In this document: one piece after another, positions 21,543-33,144 of the stretch
Position numbering within the stretch: position 1 is the stretch's first letter
How the letters are laid out: each line of letters begins with the position of its first letter
Assembly: GCA_029298735.1 (NCBI GenBank)
Contig: JANSLP010000114.1
Span: forward strand, 27,237 to 91,236
Source of the DNA: Ophiostoma sp. CBS 140.51
Lineage: Eukaryota; Ascomycota; Sordariomycetes; Ophiostomatales; Ophiostomataceae
Length of the DNA stretch: 64,000 nucleotides
Reading direction: 5' to 3'
Position numbers and translations under genes: made by a program
The notes under the pieces: generated by a model
Database searches by the model: none
What the model was told of the DNA's origin: nothing
What the model saw: the letters and a program-made list of their open reading frames with translations, nothing else

Positions 21543-24207
21543 AGTGGAGATGGACGAGATGCTTGTTTCTTTTCTTTCTGATATCTTTTATGGGAGACTT
21601 TGATAGGAGGCGCGTTATTTACTGAGCAGATGAGCTCTGTGATATTGTTGATACATGGGAGTATCATGTTGATGGATGTGGATGTTTATGTTAGGGCAAT
21701 TGCAATTTTGGGGCCATGTGGAAGGCGCGCAGTCACGCATGCAACATGCGAACATAGTTAATCGATGCCTTTTTGAAATGCAGGTCAATTTTTATTGTAG
21801 ATGGTGATGAGCATGACCAGAAGCGTGTTCTTGTGAAAAAGAAAGAAAGCCGGCATTAAATCCCGAGGTTGATGACCGTTTGCCGACTGCTTTGTTTACA
21901 TTTGCTCCTATTGCTTAAAATTTAAAATTTTTGCGATCGGCTGGCGATCTCGATTGCTGTTTGTGGGGGACGTTGTCCAAATTCAAAAGTAGGGAATCGA
22001 CAAGGAATACAAAGTCAAATACGAGATGATGGAGGGCTGCAATAAGCTTATCGTTTCCGCACAAAAGAGTGTGTGGACGTGCGTTGAAAAGCCGGTCATC
22101 ATTTTATGGGGAGTAGCGGAAGAGGAAGAAGGAAAGAAGGATGAAGAGGGTCTCAGCAGCACACCCACTGCGAGAATGAGTTTGAGATCAGCGGGAGCGA
22201 TCGACTTATAGTGGGTACCCTCAATATTTGGGTGGCTTTAGGTGGCAAGGTTCACAGCGCCGCCAGACTCTGGGAAACGTCCTCTGTGCGTGTCTTGGCA
22301 TCTCACGCTCACGCTCGCCGGGTGGCTTTTTTACAGTGGACACTGTGGCTTACAGAGGCTTTTACAGTGGATGCATACCCGGCAGCAGCCGCTATCAGCC
22401 TCCCAACGCCACTAAGTCTTCTCCTCACCCACCAGCGATCACGTCCGTCGCACACAACTACCGCACTCTGCATTCCAGTCGCTCGGCGTTGTCAACAAGA
22501 CTTGAGTCTGCGCTCCAATCGCAGGCATTTAAATGCCAAATCAATCCGTATGAGAGAAGAATCTGCATACTTTATGAGGGAAGCCATGCCGCCGCGAAAA
22601 AGAGAATTCCCCGGCCAGTGTCCACCATGCCATTTGTGCAAACTGCGCGCAAAGCCCGCTTGGTACGTCCGATTCTAGATCATATTTCCTGTCACTGACT
22701 TACGCGGCACTGCATGCTTCACGACGGTCGAGTTCCTCACAGCTTCTACTACTCCTCGCGCTGGAACAAAGCTTACCAAGAGAAGGGAAAGGCTTGCCAT
22801 TGCTTGACATGCTTTTCTTCGCCGAGTCAGAATTCCTTTTCAGTAGGGAAAGGCTTGTAGGCGGGCCCTGCCGACGCGTCACTTGGAAAAGAACCTGTCA
22901 GTCGACAAAAATCAACGATTGGCTGTCAATGGAGAAGACAAGACAGATGTCAGACGTCGTCGAGACTTTCAGATTTGTATGTCGTACGCCGGTAGTGACC
23001 GAAGGACCCCTTCTTTTAGCAAAGCGAAAAGTGTAAACTGTTTTTGTGTGTCTCCCTTGCTGCAGAGCAAAATGCGATGCGCCAGGGAGACGCTGAGCCT
23101 ACCCCCCCGCCTTGCTTCACGGACGAAAGAAAACAATGAAAATAGGGGCAAATTGAGAGTCGATGCAAACATCAATTCTGAACACAACGCATCACAATTC
23201 AGTTTTCAAGCAAGTTAATGTGGTAAAAGAGTAAAATTGCGTACTATGTTCTGTCGACGTAGCAAAAATAATTATCAAAAAAAAAAAAAATTAAACAAAT
23301 GAGATCCTCCACATATTCCAAGACACAACTGTAGGTCCCCCCTCCTATCCCCAATGCTTCCTGAGATGTCCATCCCCTTGTAAATTTTTGACTCGCACGC
23401 CCAGTCGAGTCGGTAGAAAGAATAAAAGTAAAATGCAAATCAAAAGTAACAGTCATGAGAAAAAAGGTGAAAAGATGACGGCCCAAACCAAAAATTGGAA
23501 CCAGAGAAGAATAAAAGTCGAAAAGGGGGTATCGGAAAAAGGGTTCACCCAGTCCAATCTTCTCAAAAAAGAATGGGAACCAGGCTGCGTTTGGCGTGAA
23601 TCGAAAATGTGGTAAAGAAGAAGTAGAAAATAAAAAAGGGTGGACGGGAGCAGTGGAGGTGTTTCTCCGGTAAAAGGTTGTTTGTGCCTGTCTGTGGGTT
23701 TTTGTTTTGCTTGATTTTGAAGGTATTTCTGTTTGATTTCGCGTTGTGTCGACAGGACAAAGGAAAGAAGTTGGTAAAGTAATTTTGGTGTAAAGGATGA
23801 AAAACGCCCCAGGCCTCTCAAAATTGTGCAAGGCTCGGCCGCAAATCACATGCAATGGTAAGAAGTGAAGGTAAAAAGAGGATGTGACGATATGTCAGTC
23901 TGGACGAGAATGGATGTTGGCACTCAAGTCACCCCATCGAGGCGAGTGGGTGAGAGAGAAAGCATTCCCAGACTGCATTGCTGGTATCGTCGAGGGATAA
24001 TGAGGTTGTTTTGGTAGAGCTTTTGGTGGATGGAAATCAAGATAACGCTCAAAAACAGGCTGATGATGGCGATGATGGTGGTGGGTGTCGTAATTCTCGT
24101 AAGAGACAGTAGCGCGAGGAACCATGCCTCGCTGCGTCGTTGACAAAGGAAACGGTGGCGTCGACGTAGTTGACATCAACAGGAGTCGATGTTGTTGCTG
24201 ACGCAGC
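21543..24207. other. 2.7 kb intergenic stretch
   Basis: AT-rich after the GH55 gene, then mixed. At 22328-22380 a short motif CTTTTNNACAGTGGA-like occurs twice. There is a poly-A run at 23278-23291. Several weak open frames (for example 22211-22698) have no coding bias or known domain. I see no gene. Confidence 0.5.
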
Positions 24208-24582
24208 TTACAGCAGGAAAGCAGCAGCAACGGCCGCGACACCGGCCACAACGCCGGCGGCGTTGCGGACAGAGACTGCACCGGCCCCGCTCGTCGTCGC
24301 GCTGGCAATGGGTGCCGTATCGCTCGTCGTCGCCGCATGTGTCGCCGACGACACACGGAACATGCCCGTGCCCGTCGCCTGGTAGCTGGTGGTGGCGTTG
24401 TGCCAGGTGGCTGTGGTGGTGGCGACGACACGCTGCAGGGTAATGGTCTTGTAGAGCGTGCTGGTGGACGTGCAGGTGGTTGTCGACAGTTCAGCGTCGG
24501 TGCCGGCGGCGGCGGCGGGTTCAGCCGACACACTCGAAGCGGCGGCCAGCAGGAGGGCCGAAGTAAATGTAGAGATGCGCAT
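24208..24582 (-). CDS. Small secreted, probably GPI-anchored wall protein
   Basis: A single exon of 124 aa. It has a clear signal peptide (MRISTFTSALLLAAASSVSA), then a short Thr/Ser/Ala-rich body with a TTTCTSTSTLYKTITLQRVV block, and a C-terminal hydrophobic tail (AAGVVAGVAAVAAAFLL) preceded by small residues, as in GPI attachment signals. The TCTST...KTIT motif recurs in many small ascomycete wall proteins of unknown function. It probably ends up covalently linked to the wall or plasma membrane as a heavily O-mannosylated protein; this is inferred. The leader upstream (24583-25000) is CT-rich in the gene's sense, with a TATATA box about 215 bp before the start. Confidence 0.75.
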   Translation of the reverse strand: MRISTFTSALLLAAASSVSAEPAAAAGTDAELSTTTCTSTSTLYKTITLQRVVATTTATWHNATTSYQATGTGMFRVSSATHAATTSDTAPIASATTSGAGAVSVRNAAGVVAGVAAVAAAFLL

Positions 24583-27500
24583 TTTGATGTGTGTTTGTGA
24601 GAAAGTTGTTGTTAGGTCGTGTACATATCATATGTGCTTCCGGAGCAAGCGCAGATATCGTGATGATCGTGTGAGTAGATGTGAGAGTTGATGTCCGACG
24701 ACTGGCGTGGCGAGAGAGGTTGATTTGCTTTGAAATTTGTTTGTTTGATAGTGAGTAAGTGAGCGGAAGAGGGACTTTGCCAACGAAGCCCGTAGTATAT
24801 ATTGAAAAATATATGAATGTGAAAAGAGGTGAGGGAAAGAGGGAGAGAGAGAAAAGGACCAAAAAGGAAGAGAAGGAGGAAAAGGAAAAGAAGGTTTGTG
24901 GAGAAGAAGGGTGTGTGGGAAGGCGAAGGAATAAAAAGAACGGAACCCAGAGATCGACTGATGCACGTCGACGAGCGGAAGGGAAACAACACCAGATTCT
25001 TCCCACGATCGCACCTGCCCATCGCTTGGGAGAGTCGCAGAAGGGGGGGGTCACACTTTCTCTCTTTCTCTTCTTCTCAGACAAAAGTGGGTGTGTGTGG
25101 AGTGTGAGTTTATTGTGGCAGGGGTCCACATTGTCTGGTCTTGCACGGCCACTGGCGTGCTGTTCTTTCTTCAGGCACTCTGTGTTGGCGACTTGAACAA
25201 AAAACGCCACAAGGAACGCTGAGAACTTTACTGAAAGTGGGCCATCCGCCGAACAACAGGCCTTGAGAGACCTCGAGAGAGTCTGCGCCAGGCCTGCGCC
25301 AGCGGGTATCCATTTGTAAAGACCCTGGTCTGTTATGCGACGGGCCAGTCTAACTGGAAAAAGAGTTTCTTTGAGTGTGGAAAGTGGTGCAACGACGAGA
25401 ACTGAAGAAGAAAAACGCCTCAACGCTGTGGCCATTGCGGGTGAATGAGAGAAAAGAGGAAAAGACGACGAAAGAACACCCCTGCCGCTCTCAAACCCAA
25501 ACAAACGTCTGTGGGCAAATCAAGAGCCAACGAGGTCAATGCTACAAGGTGTGCCACGGAAATTTGCAGCAAATTAGCCGCTGCCACCTTTGACGGACAA
25601 GTACACACAACCTGGTTCGCGAGGGGAAGAAACGGTTTCTGGGAAATTAAGGCACGGGGACTGGACTTTCGGCCAGCGACCAACAGACCCCTGCACCTGC
25701 CCGGTTTGCACTGTTTCCTTTTCGTGGCTCTCTGGGTCACTTTGGCTGGCCCCTCCCCTTTGACTGCTGCCCTTTCTCATTTCCCATTTTCCCACGACAG
25801 AAAGAGACGAGGGGTTCCCTTGGCTTGTCTTCAAAGCTTTTGCGTTTCTCGTCGCTCGTGGTTTGAGTCGTGAGCTTGTCGTCGTACGCCTCCCAGGGGT
25901 CGTGAAACTCGACTGACTGCAACCTGAACAGGCCTTTATGTCGGCGTGAGAACAGTGAGAAAGAGAGAGAGAGAGAGAGCAGTGGGGGATTGCGGCGCGC
26001 GTTTCTCAAGACGTTGTCGTGATTCCTGTGTACACTACAAGTACACACGCGATCTGGCGCTCTTTCCTCATCTCACATTTTTCACCTCGACGAAGATCGC
26101 AGTTTCCTTTTCAACGTCCAGACCCTTCTTCCCCTCTTTCTGTGATCTCGCTATTTCCTTCTCGACAGTTGCTCTTTCCTATTTGGCGCGTTCTGTTAAT
26201 TTCCATGGTCGTCAAGTCAATTTCGACCATCTGGCGCCGGTCCATTGACGGGGTGTAACTGCTTCCCCTCCAACACCACTCTGCACCACCCTTCACCACC
26301 CAAAAGCGCTACCCGTTGCGCAAAATGGGGACTCGCAATTTCCCCCTCAAAAAGGAATTGGATCGATGGGCAGGCGCCATCGGCAGAACCACACGATCAA
26401 GAAAGGAAAAGAGGAAAGAGCAGGGACCTCAAAGTCGCGCGACACAAGCCGTTGCGACCCTTCCATGTCTCCTTTTCTTTCTGTTCTTCTCTTTTTCTTC
26501 CTCGGTCATTTGTTGCACACGTGGACATGAAGACAGAGGAAAGACTGCGACGCAAGCAGAGAGAGAGACACACACACACGACCACGTCCAGAGTTGTGCA
26601 ATTTTAGGTCCCAACCCAATTAAATGGTGCCGGGTGTTACTGGGGCAATGTAGGGGTACTCCTGTAGTGCGCCAAAACATGTGCGCACTCAGGTATCACT
26701 ACACCTGCCTGCACAAATGGGTTCCTGCAGCACTTCCCTAGCTCCCATCCCCGTTCCTGGCGCTAGGCCCAAGGCAGAAAGGCAGAGGAGGCACAACCAG
26801 GAACAGGAAGGAACAACTCTGCGACGGTGTGAGGAAACGCCACACACCACTCTCCTTCTCTCCCAACTCATTCTCGCCCTCATTCTCCCGCTGCTTGCGG
26901 TCCCTGTCCACCTTGTCTTTGCAAAGTGGAAGAGGAAGAAGAAGAAGAAGACCGCCGCGCCACGATCCAATTTGTGTTGCGTACAGACAATGTACCATGG
27001 CGGGCGACCGGCAGCGTGAAGAATACTTCGTCTTGGCGTCTCTTTTTCGACCATCTTTCCTCATCCTCTTTCTCCACTGGCTCAAAAGTGGCTCAATTCA
27101 AGTTGATTCAACACCGGCGCCTTTCAGACGCCTTTGTTCTCCAGGTTTTGTTGAATTGAACCCTGAAAACCGACGACAAAGAAACAAAGAGGGGAAGACT
27201 TAAAGAGACAAAACGAAGATGTAAAAAGAGGTGAAAGAAGCAAGAAGAAAGACGACAGGACCATTGTAAAATCAACGACTGATTGATCCCGTTCTCTTTT
27301 GTCCATTGACACATTGTCGCTTGATGTTCCAGACCGCTTCGTCTCCCTGTTATAAAAGTCATTTCTTTCATCTCGTCTCTTCGTCTCCCAGCCAAACAAA
27401 ACACAGTCTCGGCCCAATAGCGGTCTGAACTTCTGGATGGGAGGCGAACAAACTGTGGTTGCGTTCGCCGAAAACGAGGGCACTTAAAGCGAGGCAACTG

Positions 27501-29524
27501 CGAAAAAGACAGCGAGTGACGTGTGAAAATCTCAAAAGAGAGACCCAAGATTTGACAGCTCTGTCGCCGGAATAGGAAAGGAACTGCAGAAAAAGACTGA
27601 CAGTTCAGTGAGACGTGGAAACTGTCGTGGCAAAAGCAAAGTACGCCTGTACAGGGCGAGAAGGCAACATTGTCAACTACTGAGCACGGCGAAAAGGCCC
27701 TTTCCGAAGCCACTAAGAGCTTGCCAGCTAACGATGCAGCGAGGCGGACCTGCATATGCATCATGCAGTAGAGTATGCAGTGTGAGTGGTAGTCTTGCCA
27801 CCCGAAAGAAGTCAAGAAAAAAAGCTGTCATCCATCTCTGTCCTCAACGTGACAGGATGTAAGGGCGAGCCATGTTTGACACATATTTGAGGCTTTCATT
27901 TTCTGGTGCTGTCGTTGTGGCTGGTTGTTTAAGGTCTCCCTTGCCGTGTGGTAATCTGTACGTCTGTCAATCAAGAGGATCAAGAAAATCAAACAGCCAT
28001 AATGACCACGGGTAGATCTCAAGGTGAAGCGAAAGAGTGCCGTGTCCATCATGTTCATCCTGTAAATCCCTTGCTTTTTTCTGGGCTTCTGGGCTTTCTT
28101 ACGCCTTTTCTCACGACACTTCTTGGTCCTTGGGCTGATGCCAAGTTTGCCTGGGGCGTCGTCGCTTCCTTCTTAGGCTTCTTTTTTCCCGCAAGGCGAA
28201 CTTTGAAGCAAACTTGTTGGACGGTCCGCCACAGCGTGCATATTTTTTTGGAGCTTTTCCGGCCCCATCCATGGACGGCGCCGTCGCGAACGAACGACGG
28301 CTTCTTGCCTCTGAGATCCACCCCCGGGTTTTCCTCCAATCGTTCTGTCGCTCTATCGCACTTATGCAATGCAAAAGAAAAAACTCTGTAAAGACTTTTT
28401 TGTTCACCTCATTGTTCAACGTTTTGGCCCTCACGATCCAGCCAGTCACGATGCCTTTACGGATGCCGTCAGTGAGCTGCTTCTTGGCTGCCTATTGGTG
28501 CAAGAGAACTCTGCTGTAAATGTCGCAACTGCCCAGACGAATGACTCACAAAGACCACGACGACTGATGGACGACGACTGACAACTGACTGATGATTGCT
28601 CGCTGTTTCTTTTGAACCTGAGGCTCTTTTGAATCCTTTTCAAACCTTCTTTGCCGCCCACCAACGGCTACCGGCAGTACGTCGTGCGCTGGTGCCACGG
28701 ATGCGCAATCTATGTGCGTTCTGCGCACGACCAACCGCACGACCGCATGGTGCTGTGAAACAGTCGTGTAGCATGTAAATTGAGACGAAGAAATCTCCTA
28801 GAAAGAAGCTGTGACACGTCCGTGTTCTCCTTCCATAGAATCATAGGATCACAGGACACACATTCTATCTGTTTGCAATTTAAATTACACTCGTGCAGCA
28901 GTTCGTGTTACCGACTTGTGCCTCTCTGTTTTTCTCTGCGTCTCTGGACGTGGGTCATTCGTACCATCGAATGGAATTATGTGCTACCATGAAGTAGAAG
29001 TATGAGCTTACTCTGAGCTTAGTGCATATTTTTTAAAGAATCTATTAAAGCTCTGCCTAATTTGTTTTATTTGTTTTATTATCAAACTTTGAATAGCCAC
29101 ATGATGGCATTTAGATTTCCTATCACAGACTCTTTGTATTTTGATTTTGATTTTATTGGAAGAATTGAAGAGAAAGAATGGCAGATATGAAATTGAAATC
29201 CGTGATAATGTCGACACCACATTTGCGTCCGTGTAGCTAAGTTGGTCAGGTTTACAAAGTATTGATTGGTAAAGTATGTTCTATTGCAAAGACTAGCTGG
29301 ATGACAAAGGAAACGTGACAGCCTGTGCCAAGGTGAAACTCATAAAATAAAGCAAAAATAGATGTTCATCAGATATTGTCAGAAGATAGTATGAAAAAGA
29401 ATGCTGTTGCTGGTGCACAGTTTCGGTATCGTGTTCGGTATATTGGATGACGTTAAAGGAGAGCAGCATAAAGGTGGTATAAGTATTCGTAAAAGAGGTA
29501 GATCGTTCTTCATCAACGAAGCAT
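24583..29524. other. 4.9 kb stretch without recognisable genes
   Basis: The first 500 bp is the CT-rich promoter/leader of the GPI-type gene. Beyond this the sequence is mixed, with purine/pyrimidine tracts, a GA microsatellite and an AT-rich block from 28800 to 29500. Open frames such as 27108-27815 (minus) overlap equally long frames on the other strand and show no domain or codon bias. I found no transposase or tRNA. Confidence 0.5.
25962..25979. repeat. GA dinucleotide microsatellite
   Basis: A run of nine AG/GA units in a non-coding region. Confidence 0.9.
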
Positions 29525-30107
29525 TTACAGACCGTGACCTGTTGTTGTTAGTAAGTGTATCAACAATATACAACGAGGGTCGGCTCAACTTACGGCCCAG
29601 GGGCTTCGCCCGCTTCGACACCTCGCGGGCGTGGAACTGCTTAATCTTGGCCCGCCGCGCCTCCTCCTTGGCTTCGAGCTCGAGACGCTTCACATGGTCC
29701 CGGGCCTCGCGGACCTCGCGACGGGCAATGTCCAGGGCACGATCGGCCTCGCGCTCAGCGTTCTCGGCGCCCAGGACGCGCTCCCGTGCCTGCAGGATGC
29801 TAGGATCTAGGTTGTTGTCGTCGTTGTTGCCGTGGCCGAAAGAGCGGTGCAGGAAGGAGCGGTGGCTGCCGGTGCCACTCACAATACTACCGGTATCAGA
29901 GTTGCGGACGGAGCCGCGGGAGTGGGAAAACCCCGCCGTCGAGGCACGGGTGCCGTTGGTCATGACGGACGGGTTGGCCGAGGGGGTGGGCGAGGGATCA
30001 CGGCGGAGGCTACCGAACAGACCACCACGCTGGTGCTTGAGCTCAGGCTCCTGCTGGGTGGGGATGATCTCCTCCTCGGGCTCGACGTTGCGGCTGAAGA
30101 AAGGCAT
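29525..30107 (-). CDS. Conserved fungal coiled-coil protein of unknown function
   Basis: Two exons, 30107-29594 and 29538-29525, encode 175 aa. The 55 bp intron (GTAAGT donor, CTTACTAAC branch, CAACAG acceptor) leaves a tiny last exon so that the protein ends KRAKPLGRHGL, an ending I associate with this fungal family. The N-terminal half is polar and rich in Ser, Gly and Pro (GGLFGSLRRDPSPTPS). The C-terminal half (about 105-165) is a continuous Ala/Glu/Arg-rich helix likely to form a coiled coil. There is no signal peptide or membrane segment. The function is unknown; it is probably cytosolic. Confidence 0.75.
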
Positions 30108-30206
30108 GATGGTGGTGGTGTGTGTAGATGGTGATGTATGTAAAATTGTTTGATATTTGCTTGGCTTGATACTACGAGAAGCCACAAGAGCAGAGGAGGA
30201 TACAGA

Positions 30207-30216
30207 CATATATAAA
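30207..30216 (-). promoter_or_regulatory. TATA-like box of the coiled-coil gene
   Basis: On the minus strand the sequence reads TTTATATATG about 100 bp upstream of the ATG at 30107, a usual distance for a fungal TATA element. Confidence 0.4.
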
Positions 30217-31718
30217 CGTCGGTCGACGAGCAGATATGACATCTTTTGTCCCTGACGTTATTCTCAATTCTCATACAGAGACACATTACATCAGCCCTCC
30301 AGCTCTTCTTCTGTGCTGTCGATAAATATGAACATTTTGAGTATGGGGCGGTGGAAACCGGTTTTTGGTCCCTCCCAAAAACATCACACACACTGGCACA
30401 GAGATCGAATGTGGAGGATCGCCACCGTTCTGGGCCTAAATGGGGATACTGAGGAACAACCCCTGCTTCTGTCGTGGTTGTCGTGGCCTGCAGGGTCCAA
30501 TGAGAGCTAGCCTGTGACGCAGTCTCGGCGTGCTTCCATGCTTCGTTCTAGATGGTGAAATGGAAATAGAAGTAGAGTGAGGTAAAGATAAAAAGGTGGA
30601 GAGATATCAAAAGAACAAGCTTGACAAGACAAACAAGCTTTTCTTTTGCATAGCCACTGTTCTTGTGTTTCTTGTCGTAGTTTCGTCTTTCATGTTAAGC
30701 TTCTCACTTGTTTGTTAGTATTGAGAGGAAATGTGGACGTGGTAGTTGAACTCGTTGCTTATTTTGGATTATCGCAACATTTAAATCTCAATTATCTTTA
30801 CAAATATTATAGGAAATAAAAAACAGAATCGAGGCCAAAAAGGAAGAATAAATCTCAAATAAATGCGTACGGAAATCTCACGGTCAAAAGGTGCACAAAT
30901 TTGCAACGAACAATTTAGTAGTCAATCATCACCACTTATCGGAGCGGACAGGTGAGGTCCGGTCAGTGTTGGCAGGAATTGGCTGGCTGGCTGGGCTGTA
31001 ATGCAAAATGACGTCGTTGCATCAACCCCTGTTTTTGGAGCCATGCGACCCTCCACCATAAAGCTGCAAAACGTTGTAGACACGCAAAGACCACCAATTC
31101 GACCATTCACAGGAGTTCGCCCGCCAAATGTCTCAAATTTTCTACTTTCAACCTTCAAATCAAGAAAAGTATGCCATGTGGCACATATTTATGAGGTATG
31201 ATGAAAAGGGAAGAAATGACTATGAACGACTGAAAATGGAAGCGAGCTATTCGCATTTTAAAATTAATGAATGCATAGCGATAATAGAATAAATAATGCC
31301 GTTCTCTGGCTGACTCAATTGTGTTGGCTGCATGACCACGTGCTTTATCTGACTTCTCTCTATATGGGCCGCAATATTGTCCTTTATCATTAACAGTGGC
31401 TTCCTCCCGGGAAAAGTAAAGGCACACGAATTTTGTGCCGGCTCGCCCTGGTTCTAGCCCCCATTTCCCCTTTTGCTCTCATATCCCTCACGGGAGACCT
31501 TCCGAGGAATGGCGGGACACAAATGGCAGGCCGCCCTATCTAGGTATGCACCGTATTTTACGGACGACATACCCCGTCCCCAATGCACAAGACTGCATGA
31601 CTTGATATTTTGATAAGTAGAAATTGATGAATAGTTGTATATGCTCCCGCTCTGTGTGGGGAAGTTGAGGGAAAGGAGGTCTGGCTTCCGGGTGGGAGCA
31701 GTTGCCAGTCGCCCAGAA
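30217..31718. other. Divergent promoter region of the coiled-coil and cip1 genes
   Basis: 1.5 kb, AT-rich between 30600 and 31300. GTGGGG near 31656-31661 fits the CRE1/CreA consensus SYGGRG, a single and therefore weak candidate. No gene is seen. Confidence 0.5.
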
Positions 31719-31726
31719 TATAAAAG
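31719..31726 (+). promoter_or_regulatory. TATA box of the cip1 homologue
   Basis: A perfect TATAAAAG lies 107 bp upstream of the start codon at 31826. Strong TATA boxes fit an inducible gene. Confidence 0.6.
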
Positions 31727-31825
31727 TCACGATGACTCTCTGATCAGATACATTTGATTTTCTATTCTCACCAGCGACATTGACTCTTCTCTTTTCACTC
31801 ACCTCCTTCTCACCCACCTGCCACC

Positions 31826-32575
31826 ATGTACGCCAAGACTGCTGCCCTCTTTGCGCTCGCCCTGCTGCCGGGCCTGTCGCTTGGCCAGGTGTCGGACGAC
31901 TTTGAAAGCGGCTGGGACCAGACTGCCTGGCCCATCTATGCCCCCTCGTGCAACCAGGGCGGCAAGGTCTCGCTGGACACCAGCACTGCCCACAGCGGCA
32001 AGAACTCGATTCGGGTCGACGGCGCCGGCGGCTTCTGTGGCCACATTTTCTTCGGTACCACCAAGGTCCCCAGCGGCGACGTCTATGTGCGCACATGGCT
32101 CAAGGCTAGTAAGGCGTTGACGTCGTCGCACGTGTCGTTTATTACGATGCCCGACTCCGCCCAAGGTGCCGACAAGCATTTGAGAATCGGCGGCCAGAGC
32201 CAGATTCTCATGTACAACCGCGAGTCGGACGACGCCACTCTTCCCGACCTGTCGCCTCAAGGCATTGCCGCCTCGACGGCTCTGCCCACCGGCAGCTGGC
32301 AGTGCTTTGAGTACCATATCGGCGCTGACGGCACGATTGAGACGTGGCTCAATGGCAAAGCCATTGCCGGGCTGACGAGCAAGGCCGGCACGGCCAATGC
32401 GAATGCGGCGCAGTGGCAGCGGAGTTCGCTCAAGCCCAAGATTACGGGCGTGTATTTCGGCTGGGAGTCGTACGGCGGCGACACCAACACGTTTTGGTAT
32501 GACGACGTGTCGATTAGCGGCACACGTGTTGGCTGTGGCGGTGCTGCCGCTACGGCGGCGCCGTCGTCTTCGTAG
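31826..32575 (+). CDS. cip1: Cip1 homologue, lyase-like secreted protein without CBM1
   Basis: A single exon of 249 aa. Signal peptide at about 1-20 (ending LSLG). The mature part matches Trichoderma reesei Cip1 over its whole catalytic-type domain: VSDDFESGWDQTAWPI, GFCGHIFFGTTKVPSGDVYVR, NRESDDATLPDLSPQGIA and WYDDVSISGTRVGCG. Four cysteines (42, 71, 160, 237) could form two disulfides. T. reesei Cip1 is co-secreted with cellulases, has a jelly-roll fold resembling glucuronan/alginate lyases, and carries a linker plus CBM1. Here the protein stops within a short Ala/Ser linker (AAATAAPSSS), so the cellulose-binding module is missing. Its action on uronic-acid polymers in plant walls or glucuronan is inferred. 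Homologues are uncommon in fungi, so the identification is distinctive. Confidence 0.92.
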   Translation: MYAKTAALFALALLPGLSLGQVSDDFESGWDQTAWPIYAPSCNQGGKVSLDTSTAHSGKNSIRVDGAGGFCGHIFFGTTKVPSGDVYVRTWLKASKALTSSHVSFITMPDSAQGADKHLRIGGQSQILMYNRESDDATLPDLSPQGIAASTALPTGSWQCFEYHIGADGTIETWLNGKAIAGLTSKAGTANANAAQWQRSSLKPKITGVYFGWESYGGDTNTFWYDDVSISGTRVGCGGAAATAAPSSS

Positions 32576-33144
32576 ACAACATAAGGAGACACTGGTGATA
32601 GTTTGAGGGGAGTTAGAAATTCATGTACATAGCGGTCACATCAATATAACAGAATCTCAATTCAGTAACATTAAATCTAAACATCCATGGAGCACAAGTC
32701 TGAGTGTTAGTGCATCACAAAGTGTAAAACCGTCAATTGAATTTGGTGATTTCTGTCGACGATCTGGAGATACTTCCCAAAATGCCGGGACGTGGCTCCA
32801 GGATTGCAACAGCCTAAATAGACAGCGGAACAGCTTGAGCCTAGAAAGTGCCTAAAGAAGCAGGTGTACCGGCTGTGGACGCGTCCCCTTTTATTATATT
32901 GACCTATATGTGACTCGCGTATTCCGTCCTTCGTATTCTCAATCCAGACTTGGACTGTATTAGACCATGTATTGACTGCCACAAGTTCTTCTTCATTATG
33001 TGCATATTTCCATTAACTTTTATCTCGGATATATTACATAAGTCGTGTCGTCCAAACGGCCGTATTATTCACTCATATCCATTGTTGTTGCTCATGTAAT
33101 AATCATCATCATCATCGTCATCGATCTCGCTCTTCACATTATAT
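32576..33144. other. Convergent spacer, cip1 and DUF7136 genes
   Basis: AT-rich 3' flanks of two genes. A short ATCATC run lies at about 33103-33125. Nothing else is seen. Confidence 0.6.

Noticed and set aside
27108..27815. 235-codon minus-strand frame
   Set aside because: No recognisable domain, mixed third-position use, and overlap with other open frames. Not supported as a gene.
29222..29293. tRNA-like stretch (TAGCTAAGTTGGT followed by GTTCTATT)
   Set aside because: The D-stem and acceptor stem do not pair properly and no anticodon arm can be drawn.
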